From assembly GCF_015355765.1 (NCBI RefSeq), contig NZ_JACWNA010000019.1:1-64000 (forward strand): DNA of 64,000 nt. Reading direction: 5' to 3'. Shown here in pieces: positions 1 through 7,947 of this stretch. A program made the translations under genes and the position numbers. The notes below the pieces were generated by a model, which was not told the origin of the DNA, did no database searches, and saw nothing but the letters and a program-made list of their open reading frames with translations. The first letter of the stretch is position 1. The number at the start of each line of letters is the position of its first letter. Origin of the DNA: Actinomyces haliotis. Its GTDB lineage: Bacteria > Actinomycetota > Actinomycetes > Actinomycetales > Actinomycetaceae.

Positions 1-110
1 GGCAGGGCCTTGTCGAACAGGCGCTTGCCGTCCCTGTTCAGGGCGGTGGCCCAGTGGTCGGACTTGCCGACATCGATTCCGATGAACACATCGATCTCGT
101 CGGTGCGCAT
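1..110 (-). CDS. IS110-family transposase, N-terminal fragment cut by the window edge
   Basis: Only the first 36 codons are in the window; the gene runs off the left edge. The reverse complement starts ATG at 110 and reads MRTDEIDVFIGIDVGKSDHW, the RuvC-like start of IS110-type DEDD transposases, where the Asp in GIDVGK is the first catalytic acid. Family knowledge: these enzymes work with a bridge RNA made from the non-coding end of the element and leave no classical inverted repeats. The gene points away from mraZ, so the element's non-coding end should lie between 111 and the mraZ promoter. Whether the transposase is intact cannot be judged from this window. Confidence 0.85.
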   Translation of the reverse strand, partial: MRTDEIDVFIGIDVGKSDHWATALNRDGKRLFDKAL

Positions 111-415
111 CGCGGTGCTCCTTCGTCTCGCAGGACACGGGGCCAGCCTCGAGCGGCTGGTCCCGCACCCACGTTACGAAAGAACTCGAAGGCGGCCCTT
201 CGGTTCGTTCCCCTGATCAGCGGTGAGCAGCAGCCCTTGCGGTGGCCGGTGACAACACCCCCCGGATCATTGTGAAGACAGGGGCAAGACATCATGCCGA
301 CCACCGCTGGCCCGGCCACCGGCATCCCTCGCCGGCAACCACCAACAAGGTAACGGGCAGGACGGCCTGCGCGTGACGAGTCCCTCCACTCCTCGACACC
401 GCGAGATTTCCCTGT
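111..415 (-). mobile_element. Probable non-coding end of the IS110 element (candidate bridge-RNA region)
   Basis: There is no convincing gene between the transposase start and the mraZ promoter. On the transposase strand this is the upstream non-coding end, where IS110-group elements encode their bridge RNA. Two hairpins are visible: arms 140-148/155-163 and arms 182-192/197-206 (10 bp, one bulged base, CGGC loop). Smaller GC stems lie around 245-330. The element boundary cannot be placed by eye, so 415 is only an outer guess set by the start of the mraZ regulatory region. Confidence 0.4.
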
Positions 416-460
416 GATTCCAACGATCGTGATCCGATCGTGACACGGGTGCGACCGCTG

Positions 461-496
461 TGGGGATGGAAGGGGAGGGAAGTGGAGTAGGGTGGA
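461..496 (+). promoter_or_regulatory. MraZ operator: four G-rich boxes at exact 10-bp spacing
   Basis: The boxes TGGGGA (461), AGGGGA (471), AGTGGA (481) and GGTGGA (491) start exactly 10 bp apart, on one face of the helix, just before the mraZ ribosome-binding site (about 514-522). Characterised MraZ proteins bind tandem TGGG/GTGG-type repeats with 10-bp period upstream of mraZ, so this is most likely the autoregulatory site of the dcw operon. A 9-bp direct repeat CGATCGTGA (424-432, 435-443) lies just upstream. Confidence 0.7.
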
Positions 497-530
497 GTCG
501 TACGGATCGTCGAGGGGAAGGAGACCCGGA

Positions 531-962
531 ATGTTCCTGGGTACCCACGCCCCCCGGCTCGACGAGAAGGGCCGCCTCATCCTGCCGGCGAAGTTCCGCG
601 AGGAGCTCGCCGGCGGCATCGTCCTCACGCGCGGGCAGGAGCGCTGCCTCTACGCCTTCACGAGCGCGGAGTTCGAGCGCATGTACGCCCAGCTCCGCGA
701 GGCCCCCCTCGCCCAGAAGCAGGCGCGCGACTACGTCCGCGTCATGCTCTCCGGCGCCGACTCGCAGATCCCGGACAAGCAGGGACGCATCACCATCCCC
801 GCCCCGCTGCGCGCCTACGCCGGCCTCGGCCGCGACCTCGCCGTCATCGGCGCCGGGGCCCGCGTCGAGATCTGGGACGCCTCCGCCTGGGAGGCCTACC
901 TGGCCGACCAGGAGCAGGTCTTCGCCGACCAGGCCGAGGAGATCATCCCCGGCTTCTTCTGA
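531..962 (+). CDS. mraZ: Transcriptional regulator MraZ
   Basis: This is a 143-aa protein with two AbrB-like MraZ repeats. Each carries the signature DxxxR: D11-R15 in the DEKGRL segment and D82-R86 in DKQGRI. MraZ proteins form ring oligomers that bind repeated G-rich boxes and tune the division and cell-wall (dcw) operon. The ATG at 531 is chosen because [16 protein letters not shown] is the usual N-terminus and a GGGGAAGGAG ribosome-binding site precedes it; an upstream in-frame ATG at 492 lies inside the operator. It is the first gene of the cluster and is followed by a 260-bp gap before rsmH, with the four-box operator directly upstream. Confidence 0.95.
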   Translation: MFLGTHAPRLDEKGRLILPAKFREELAGGIVLTRGQERCLYAFTSAEFERMYAQLREAPLAQKQARDYVRVMLSGADSQIPDKQGRITIPAPLRAYAGLGRDLAVIGAGARVEIWDASAWEAYLADQEQVFADQAEEIIPGFF

Positions 963-1222
963 GCCGTACCGCCGGCGACGGCCCGCCCGCCGCCACCCAC
1001 AACACAGCACGCAGGCACGGCGCTCCGACGCCGCCCACGGCCCGTCCCGTGAGGTCTCCGCCCGCCGCGCAGTCCGACGTCACTTCCCCGGCGCCGGAAC
1101 CTGCGGGAGGAGTCCTGGCGGAACGGGCTCGGGCTGAGCCCGCACCGAACCCGCACTGAATGAGCCAGCACCGTGCCAGCCGAGCCGAGCCGGCACGCAC
1201 GAGGACACCGAGGAGGATCGCG
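963..1222. other. mraZ-rsmH intergenic gap
   Basis: The 260 bp between mraZ and rsmH hold no supported gene. A GC-rich imperfect stem (GTGCC...GGCAC, about 1173-1196) lies shortly before the AGGAGG ribosome-binding site (1211-1216) of rsmH. No clear promoter or terminator was recognised. Confidence 0.5.
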
Positions 1223-2350
1223 ATGACCGACGCTGCGCAGCGCCACGTCCCCGTCCTCCTCGAGCGCTGCCTCGACCTCCTCGCGCCCGCCATCCAGCCG
1301 GCGGGCGCGTCCGAGCGCTCCGTCACCCCGGTCCTCATCGACTGCACCCTCGGCATGGGTGGTCACACCGAGGGCGCCCTGACGCGCTTCGAGAACCTCA
1401 CCGTCATCGGCATCGACCGCGACCCTGAGGCCATCGCGCTCGCCTCTGAGCGCCTCGCCCGATTCGGCGACCGCTTCCGCGCGGTCCGCACCACCTACGA
1501 CCACGTCGACGACGTCGCCCGCGAGGCCTCCCCCTACGGCGACGGCACCGTCGACGCCGTCCTCATGGACCTCGGTGTCTCCTCCCTCCAGCTCGACGAC
1601 GCCGATCGAGGCTTCTCCTACGCCCGCACCGCGCCCCTCGACATGCGCATGGACCAGTCCCAGGGCCGCACCGCCCAGGAGATCCTCGACACCGCCGACG
1701 AGCGCGAGATCGGCCGGATCCTGCGCGTCTACGGCGAGGAGCGCTTCGCTCCGCGGATCGCCCGCACCATCGTGCGCCGACGCGAGGACGGCGACCCCGT
1801 CGCCACGACCCAGGGCCTCGTCGACGTCGTCCGGGCCTCCGTGCCCGCGGCCGCTCGCCGCACCGGGGGCAACCCGTCCAAGCGCACCTTCCAGGCGCTG
1901 CGGATCGCCGTCAACGCCGAGCTCGAGGTCCTCGAGGCCGCCGTGCCGCGAGCCCTCAACTCCGTGCGCGTCGGAGGCCGTCTCGTCGTCGAGTCCTACC
2001 AGAGCCTCGAGGACCGCATCGTCAAGCAGGCCATGGTCGCCGGTGCCACGACGAACGCCCCCGCAGACCTTCCCTTCGTGCCCGAGGACGCCGCCCCGTA
2101 CCTCGAGCTCGTCACCCACGGCGCCGAGCGTGCCGACGAGGAGGAGCAGGCCCGGAACCCGCGCTCCGCCCCTGTGAGGCTGAGAGCCGCGACGCGCCTC
2201 CGGCCCGCCTCCGACGCACCAGCCCCTGAGCCTGGTACAGGTACGGGGGGAGCCCGCCGAGACCGTCCCCGGCCCGCCCCGAGCCGCCGGAGCGGCACCC
2301 GATCAGACACACGAGACCACGCACGAGCACGAGGGAGGAGGAGCCGATGA
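1223..2350 (+). CDS. rsmH: 16S rRNA (cytosine1402-N4)-methyltransferase
   Basis: This is a 375-aa RsmH/MraW-type SAM-dependent methyltransferase that modifies C1402 of 16S rRNA in the ribosomal P site. The sequence shows the N-terminal HVPVLLERCLDLL, the SAM-binding DCTLGMGGHTEGAL, the acidic VIGIDRDPEAI loop, MDLGVSSLQLDD and the late FQALRIAVNAELE block. The ATG at 1223 follows a perfect AGGAGG at 1211-1216. The C-terminus is an extended Arg/Pro/Ala-rich tail of about 50 residues without recognisable domain. The stop overlaps the ftsL start (ATGA), as expected for dcw translational coupling. Confidence 0.95.
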   Translation: MTDAAQRHVPVLLERCLDLLAPAIQPAGASERSVTPVLIDCTLGMGGHTEGALTRFENLTVIGIDRDPEAIALASERLARFGDRFRAVRTTYDHVDDVAREASPYGDGTVDAVLMDLGVSSLQLDDADRGFSYARTAPLDMRMDQSQGRTAQEILDTADEREIGRILRVYGEERFAPRIARTIVRRREDGDPVATTQGLVDVVRASVPAAARRTGGNPSKRTFQALRIAVNAELEVLEAAVPRALNSVRVGGRLVVESYQSLEDRIVKQAMVAGATTNAPADLPFVPEDAAPYLELVTHGAERADEEEQARNPRSAPVRLRAATRLRPASDAPAPEPGTGTGGARRDRPRPAPSRRSGTRSDTRDHARARGRRSR

Positions 2351-2829
2351 GCGCCGCCGCCAGCACCGCCACCACGACGAGGACCGACACGCCGTCGCGC
2401 GGCCGCGCGCGCACCGCGCGACGCGCCGTCAGCGCCTCCGCGGCTCCCGCGCGCCGTCCCCGTCAGCGCCGCGAGTCCTCCGAGTCCGAGCAGCCGCAGC
2501 TCTACGTCGTGCGCGGCCTCGCCCCGGCCCGCTCGACGCTGCCCTTCATCCTCCTCATCGTCGCCATCCTCATCGGCGCCCTCGCGAGCTCGATGGTCCT
2601 CAACGCGCGCATGGCGGACACCGCCTACAAGATGCAGAAGGCCCAGATCGAGCTCAACGTGGTCAACGACCACATCGACACCGTCCAGGGCCAGGTGCTC
2701 GACGAGTCCTCGCCCGAGCAGCTCGCCCAGCGGGCCTCGAAGCTCGGAATGGTGCCGGCCCAGGCGCCCGGCGTCATCGACCTCACCAGCTCGACCGTCT
2801 CCGGCGGTACCGCCGCCTGGTCGGAGTAG
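2347..2829 (+). CDS. ftsL: FtsL-like septum protein
   Basis: This 160-aa bitopic protein has a basic Ser/Thr/Arg-rich cytoplasmic N-terminus (about 55 residues), one membrane segment near residues 60-78 (LPFILLIVAILIGALASS) and an extracytoplasmic coiled-coil-like stretch with heptad spacing (residues about 85-130). Size and position between rsmH and ftsI identify it as FtsL, which links FtsI/FtsW to FtsQ in the divisome. Direct sequence similarity is weak, as is normal for FtsL. It starts within the rsmH stop (ATGA) after a GGAGGAGGAG ribosome-binding site. Confidence 0.8.
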   Translation: MSAAASTATTTRTDTPSRGRARTARRAVSASAAPARRPRQRRESSESEQPQLYVVRGLAPARSTLPFILLIVAILIGALASSMVLNARMADTAYKMQKAQIELNVVNDHIDTVQGQVLDESSPEQLAQRASKLGMVPAQAPGVIDLTSSTVSGGTAAWSE

Positions 2830-2835
2830 GTCGGC

Positions 2836-4668
2836 GTGAACCCCAGCCGCCGTCGAGCCCTCCAGTTCCTCGGCGTCGCCGGCTTCGCACTGCTCACCGG
2901 GAAGACCGCGTGGCTGCAGGCCGTCGACGGCCCCGCCCTCGCCGCCCAGGCCAAGGCCGAGCGCACCTCCGTCTGGATCAACCGCGCCGCCCGCGGAGAC
3001 ATCAAGGGCCGTGACGGCTCCGTCCTCGCCTCCTCGACGATCTCGTACGACGTCGGCGTCAACCAGGTGACGATCGCCCAGTACGAGGAGACCTCCACCG
3101 ACGGCTCCACCAGCACCGATGGCGCGCCCGCCGTCGTCGGTCACGGCGCCGTCGCGGCCGCCAAGCAGATCGCGCCGATCCTCGGTGTCGACCCCCAGGT
3201 GCTCGGCGCCAAGATGGTCGGCAGCTCGACGTACGCCGTCATCGCCGAGAACGTCGACCCCGACACCTGGCGCCGCATCAACGCGCTCGACATCCCCGGA
3301 GTCGAGCCCGACCAGCGCATCCGGCGCCTCTACCCTGCCGGCAAGGTCGCGGGCAACGTCGTCGGGTACACCTACGAGGGCGCCAACCGCCAGCTCATCG
3401 GCTCGGCGGGGCTCGAGCTCACCCAGAACAAGAGGCTCACCGGCACCAACGGCAAGGGCAGCGTCGAGATTGGCAAGACCGGGGCCATCATCCCCACGGG
3501 GGACCAGACCGACGTCCCAGCGGTTCCCGGGCAGACCGTGCGCACCACGATCAACCCCGATCTCCAGGCCGTCGCCCAGGACGCGCTCGACGAGGTCGTC
3601 AAGGTCCAGAACGCCGACTGGGGCTCGATCGTCGTCATGGAGCCGAGCACCGGCAAGCTCCTCGTCCTGGCCGACTCCAACTCGGTCGACCCCTCCGACC
3701 CGTCGGCCACCGACGCGAAGGACCGCGACGCCCGCAGCGTCCAGGCCATCTTCGAGCCCGGCAGCGTCGGCAAGGTCGTCACCTTCGCGACGGCGCTCCA
3801 GGAGGGGTACCTCACCCCCACGGACTCCTACACCGTCCCCTACCAGTGGACCGCCTCGAACGGGCAGACCTTCAAGGACTCCCACGAGCACGCCGTCGAG
3901 TACCTCACGAGCTCCCAGGTGCTCGCCCAGTCCTCGAACGTCGGCACCGTCCAGATCGGCGAGAAGGTCCCGGACGACCTGCGGTACCAGTACATGCAGA
4001 AGTTCGGCTTCGGCTCGCTCACGGGCATCGAGATGCCCGCCGAGTCCGCGGGACTCCTCTACCCGCCCTCCAAGTGGGACGACCGCACGCGCTACACGAC
4101 GATGTTCGGCCAGGGCTACGCCGGCACCGCCCTCCAGGCCGTCCAGGCCCTCGCCACGGTCGCCAACAAGGGCCGGCGCGTCCCGCCGCGCGTCGTCGAC
4201 GCCTGGATTGACGCCGACGGCAACGAGACCGCCCAGGACCCCGGCGAGGGCGTCGAGGTCATCAGCGAGGACACCGCCTCGACCCTCACCGAGATGCTCA
4301 TCGGCGTCACCCAGTCCGGCGGAACCGCCCAGGAGGCGTCCCTGGACGGCTACCTCGTCGCCGGCAAGACCGGAACCACCGAGATCCTCACCGAGTCGGG
4401 GACCGTCGCCTCCTTCGTCGGCTTCACGCCCGCGCGCGATCCCGCTATCGCGGTGGCCGTCATCGTGTACAGGCCCGACGGCACCTACGGAGGCACGGTC
4501 TCCGCCCCGGTCTTCCGCAAGGTGGCCATCGCGGCCCTCCACCAGCTCGGCATCGCCCCGGACCCAACCGTCATCGCCGCCCAGGCCGCCACCGACGCCG
4601 AGGCGCAGGCCGAGGCGAAGGCGCAGAAGGCCGCTCAGCAGGAGGCGCAGGCACGCAATGCGGACTGA
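2836..4668 (+). CDS. ftsI: Division-specific transpeptidase FtsI (PBP3, class B)
   Basis: This is a 610-aa class B penicillin-binding protein that cross-links septal peptidoglycan. It has a short cytoplasmic tail, one signal-anchor segment (residues about 8-25), a PBP dimerisation domain and a C-terminal transpeptidase domain. Catalytic motifs are visible: SxxK at S310-K313 (SVGK), SxN at 366-368 (SSN) and KTGT at 511-514. No PASTA repeats follow. The C-terminus ends in an Ala/Gln/Lys-rich helix. GTG at 2836, six bases after the ftsL stop, is the start that keeps the whole anchor. Confidence 0.93.
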   Translation: MNPSRRRALQFLGVAGFALLTGKTAWLQAVDGPALAAQAKAERTSVWINRAARGDIKGRDGSVLASSTISYDVGVNQVTIAQYEETSTDGSTSTDGAPAVVGHGAVAAAKQIAPILGVDPQVLGAKMVGSSTYAVIAENVDPDTWRRINALDIPGVEPDQRIRRLYPAGKVAGNVVGYTYEGANRQLIGSAGLELTQNKRLTGTNGKGSVEIGKTGAIIPTGDQTDVPAVPGQTVRTTINPDLQAVAQDALDEVVKVQNADWGSIVVMEPSTGKLLVLADSNSVDPSDPSATDAKDRDARSVQAIFEPGSVGKVVTFATALQEGYLTPTDSYTVPYQWTASNGQTFKDSHEHAVEYLTSSQVLAQSSNVGTVQIGEKVPDDLRYQYMQKFGFGSLTGIEMPAESAGLLYPPSKWDDRTRYTTMFGQGYAGTALQAVQALATVANKGRRVPPRVVDAWIDADGNETAQDPGEGVEVISEDTASTLTEMLIGVTQSGGTAQEASLDGYLVAGKTGTTEILTESGTVASFVGFTPARDPAIAVAVIVYRPDGTYGGTVSAPVFRKVAIAALHQLGIAPDPTVIAAQAATDAEAQAEAKAQKAAQQEAQARNAD

Positions 4669-4777
4669 GCCGGCACCGCACCCCCTCCCCGGCGCGACAC
4701 GCGTCTCACCGCACCGCTGACCGCCTGCCGCCAGCCCCGCACCCGTCACGACGGACGTCACGATAGATTGAGGAACC

Positions 4778-6403
4778 ATGAGCAACCACGCCTACGAGTC
4801 GGCGGCGGCCCTGCGGCCGCACCGCTGCGCGCCGACCGCCCTCACCGAGCTCGCGAGCCGCTTCGCGCTCGCCGCGGCGCCGGGCGCGGGCGACCTCGAG
4901 GGCGTGAGCGTCACGGGCGTCAGCGTCGACTCCTCCGACGTCGCCGACGGCGAGCTCTTCACCGCGATCCCCGGCTTCAAGCGCCACGGCGCCGAGTTCG
5001 CCGCCCAGGCCGTCGGCGCCGGCGCCGTCGCCGTGCTCACCGACGCCGTCGGGGCGGAGATCGTCCTGCGCGACCGCCCAGGCACACCCGTGCTCGTCAC
5101 GGAGGACCCCCGCGCCGTCGTCGGCCCCCTCGCCGCCGAGGTCTACCACCACCCCAGCGCCGAGCTCCTCGCGACCGCCGTCACCGGCACCAACGGCAAG
5201 ACGACCACCTCCTACTTCGTCGAGGCGATCCTCTCGGCGCACCTGGGCGGCTGCATGCTCGCCGGCACCGTCGAGCTGCGGGTGGGGGAGCAGCACGTCG
5301 AGTCCCCGCGCACCACGGTGGAGGCCCCGGTCCTCCAGCGGCTCATGGCCCTCGCGCTCGAGGAGGGAGTCCCCGCCGCGAGCCTCGAGGCCTCGAGCCA
5401 GGCCCTCGACCTGCACCGCATGGACGGCACCGTCGTCGAGGTCGCGGGATTCACCAACCTCCAGCGCGACCACCTCGACTACCACAGGACGATGGAGCGC
5501 TACCTCGAGGCCAAGTCGATCCTCTTCACCCCGGACCACGCCCGGCGCGCCGTCGTCTGCGTCGACGACGAGTGGGGCGTCCGGCTCGCGGAGAAGGTGA
5601 CCGCCGACGGCGCCCTGCCGCTGGACCGCGTGCGCGCCTACCCCGGCGAGGCGGACACCGACTGGTACGTCACCGACGCCGCCGTCTCCATGACGGACTC
5701 CGCGACGACCTTCGTCCTCCACGGCCCGGACGGCGAGGAGATCGCCGCCTCCTGCCCGCTGCCGGGGCTCGTCAACGTCCAGAACGCGGCGCTCGCCCTC
5801 GTCATGACGATCCGCGCGGGCGTGCCGGCCGCCACCGCCGTCGAGGCGCTCTCCCACGCCCACAACATCCCCGGCCGCATGCAGCGCATCAGCCAGCGCG
5901 ACGGCCAGCGCGGTCTGTGCATCGTCGACTTCGCGCACACGCCGGACGCCATGCGCCTCACCCTCGAGGCCGTCCGAGCCATCACGCCGGGGCGCCTCAT
6001 CGTCGTCTTCTCCTCCGACGGCGACCGCGACCACGGCAAGCGCCCCATGCTGGGCGCCGTCGCCGCCGAGCTCGCCGACGTCCTCGTCCTCACCGACGAG
6101 AACCCTCGCAGCGAGGACCCGCAGTCGATCCGCGACGCCATCCTCGAGGGGGTCCGCAGCGTGCGGCCCGACCTCCACGACGTCGAGCAGGTGACCACGT
6201 GGCGCGGCGACGCCGTCAAGCGCGGCGTCGAGCTGTGCGGCCCCGAGGACACCGTCATCGTCACCGGCAAGGGCCACGAGCCCTTCCTCGAGATCGGCGG
6301 CGAGTTCATCCGCTACAACGACGCCCCCGTCATGCGCGAGGCCGTCGAGGCCAAGTGGGGGCCGGTGGCCGCCGACGAGACCGGAAGGGACGGCCGGGCA
6401 TGA
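4778..6403 (+). CDS. murE: UDP-MurNAc-dipeptide:third-residue ligase MurE
   Basis: This 541-aa Mur ligase adds the third amino acid of the peptidoglycan stem peptide, using ATP. The P-loop GTNGKTTT lies at 137-144, followed by the central domain and a C-terminal domain. The family motif that reads DNPR in meso-diaminopimelate enzymes is here ENPR (441-444, in DENPRSEDP). The third residue could therefore be diaminopimelate or a diamino acid such as Lys/Orn; this is not settled by the sequence. A TAGATT -10-like hexamer (4764-4769) and GAGGAA lie before the ATG, so murE may have its own promoter after the 109-bp ftsI gap. The stop overlaps murF (ATGA). Confidence 0.92.
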   Translation: MSNHAYESAAALRPHRCAPTALTELASRFALAAAPGAGDLEGVSVTGVSVDSSDVADGELFTAIPGFKRHGAEFAAQAVGAGAVAVLTDAVGAEIVLRDRPGTPVLVTEDPRAVVGPLAAEVYHHPSAELLATAVTGTNGKTTTSYFVEAILSAHLGGCMLAGTVELRVGEQHVESPRTTVEAPVLQRLMALALEEGVPAASLEASSQALDLHRMDGTVVEVAGFTNLQRDHLDYHRTMERYLEAKSILFTPDHARRAVVCVDDEWGVRLAEKVTADGALPLDRVRAYPGEADTDWYVTDAAVSMTDSATTFVLHGPDGEEIAASCPLPGLVNVQNAALALVMTIRAGVPAATAVEALSHAHNIPGRMQRISQRDGQRGLCIVDFAHTPDAMRLTLEAVRAITPGRLIVVFSSDGDRDHGKRPMLGAVAAELADVLVLTDENPRSEDPQSIRDAILEGVRSVRPDLHDVEQVTTWRGDAVKRGVELCGPEDTVIVTGKGHEPFLEIGGEFIRYNDAPVMREAVEAKWGPVAADETGRDGRA

Positions 6404-7947
6404 TCGAGCGCACCCTGACCGAGATCGCCGCCGCGGTGGGCGGCGAGCTCCTCGACGCCACCGCCAGCGGCGCGCGCACCGCCGGCACCGAGCCCGCGGC
6501 CGCCTCAACCGTCGGCTCCGCCGTCAGCTCTGTCGTGACTGACTCCCGCAAGGCCGGCCCCGGAACCCTCTTCGTCGCCATCGCCGGCGAGCGCACCGAC
6601 GGCCACGCCCACCTGGGCGGCGTCCTCGCCGCAGGCGGCGCGGCCGCCCTCGTCTCCGACCTGCCCGCCGCCCGAGCCGCCCTCGAGGAGGCTGCCGCCG
6701 GGGCGGACGGTGCGCTGGGCGGCCTGCCGCTGATCGTCGTCGACGACACCGTCGAGGCCCTCGGCCGCCTCGCCAGGGCACACCTCGCGGACCTGCGCGA
6801 GCGCGCTGTCGCACGGGGGAGCGAGCTCACCGTCGTCGCCATGACCGGCAGCGTCGGCAAGACGACGACGAAGGACCTCACCCGCCAGCTCCTCGCGGCC
6901 CAGGCGCCGACCGTCGCGCCGGTCGCCTCCTTCAACAACGAGATCGGCCTGCCCCTCACGGTCCTCGAGACCGACGAGTCCACCCGCTACCTCGTCCTCG
7001 AGATGGGCGCCTCCGGCTTCGGGCACATCGCGTACCTCACGGACATCGCCCCGCTCGACGCGGCCGCCGTCCTCATGATCGGCCACGCCCACATGGGCGG
7101 CTTCGGCTCCGTCGACGGCGTCGCCAAGGCCAAGTCCGAGATCGTCCAGGGCCTGGTGCCCACCGGCACCGCGGTCCTCAACCGCGACGACGAGCGCGCC
7201 TGGGCCATGCGCTCCATCGCCCCCGGCACGGTCCTGTCCTTCTCCGCGAGCGGCGACCCGGCAGCCGAGATCCGCGCCGAGAACGTCGAGGCGGACGCCG
7301 AGGCGCACGCCGTCCTCGACCTCGTCGCCCCGGGCGCACCCACGACGCGCCTCCGCCTCGGCCTGCCCGGCCTCCACAACGTCGGCAACGCGCTCGCCGC
7401 GGTCGGCCTCGCGATCGCCGCGGGTGTCCCCGCCGCCGCCGCCGTCGCAGCCCTCGGGGACGCGGTCATCGAGAGCCCTCACCGGCTCGACGTGCGTGCC
7501 GTCGGCGCGCCCGCCGGCGGCGAGCTCCTCCTTATCGACGACTCCTACAACGCCAACATCGACTCCATGACGGCCTCGCTGGCCTCCCTGCCGGCCCTCG
7601 CCGGCGACCGGCGCCGCGTCGTCGTCATCTCCGAGATGCTCGAGCTGGGGGAGTCCTCCGACGCCGACCACGCCCGCACGGGCGAGCTCGTGGCCGGCGC
7701 GGGCGCGAGCCTCCTCGTCACCATCGGCGAGGGCGCCGCCCCCGCCGCGCGGAGCGCTCGAGCCGCCGGCGTGGCGGAGGTCGTCGAGCTGCCCGACGCC
7801 GACGCCGCCCTCGAGCGGATCGACACCCTCGTCCGCCAGGGCGACGCCGTGCTCGTCAAGGGCTCGAACGGGTCCGGCGCCTGGCGCGTCGCGAACCATC
7901 TCGCTGAACGACCCGTCGAAGGGACACCGGGAGGCACCGAACGATGA
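6400..7947 (+). CDS. murF: UDP-MurNAc-tripeptide:D-Ala-D-Ala ligase MurF
   Basis: This 515-aa Mur ligase joins D-Ala-D-Ala to the UDP-MurNAc tripeptide, finishing the cytoplasmic pentapeptide. The ATP P-loop GSVGKTTT is at 150-157, the SFNNEIGLPLT block follows, and the MurF-typical DDSYNAN is at 380-386. The ATG at 6400 overlaps the murE stop by four bases (ATGA), and the stop overlaps the mraY ATG in the same way, so murE-murF-mraY are translationally coupled. Length is slightly above the usual 450-480 aa because of an Ala/Thr-rich insertion near residues 20-40. Confidence 0.95.
   Translation: MIERTLTEIAAAVGGELLDATASGARTAGTEPAAASTVGSAVSSVVTDSRKAGPGTLFVAIAGERTDGHAHLGGVLAAGGAAALVSDLPAARAALEEAAAGADGALGGLPLIVVDDTVEALGRLARAHLADLRERAVARGSELTVVAMTGSVGKTTTKDLTRQLLAAQAPTVAPVASFNNEIGLPLTVLETDESTRYLVLEMGASGFGHIAYLTDIAPLDAAAVLMIGHAHMGGFGSVDGVAKAKSEIVQGLVPTGTAVLNRDDERAWAMRSIAPGTVLSFSASGDPAAEIRAENVEADAEAHAVLDLVAPGAPTTRLRLGLPGLHNVGNALAAVGLAIAAGVPAAAAVAALGDAVIESPHRLDVRAVGAPAGGELLLIDDSYNANIDSMTASLASLPALAGDRRRVVVISEMLELGESSDADHARTGELVAGAGASLLVTIGEGAAPAARSARAAGVAEVVELPDADAALERIDTLVRQGDAVLVKGSNGSGAWRVANHLAERPVEGTPGGTER

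Noticed and set aside
1996-4785. 929-codon open frame on the minus strand across ftsL-ftsI
   Set aside because: Gly/Asp/Val/Arg-rich antisense shadow produced by high GC at third codon positions; no domain, and rsmH, ftsL and ftsI on the plus strand are certain.
4768-6399. Open frame in phase with murF extending far upstream of it
   Set aside because: The part before 6400 is Arg/Pro-rich shadow of murE; MurF similarity begins at the ATG at 6400.
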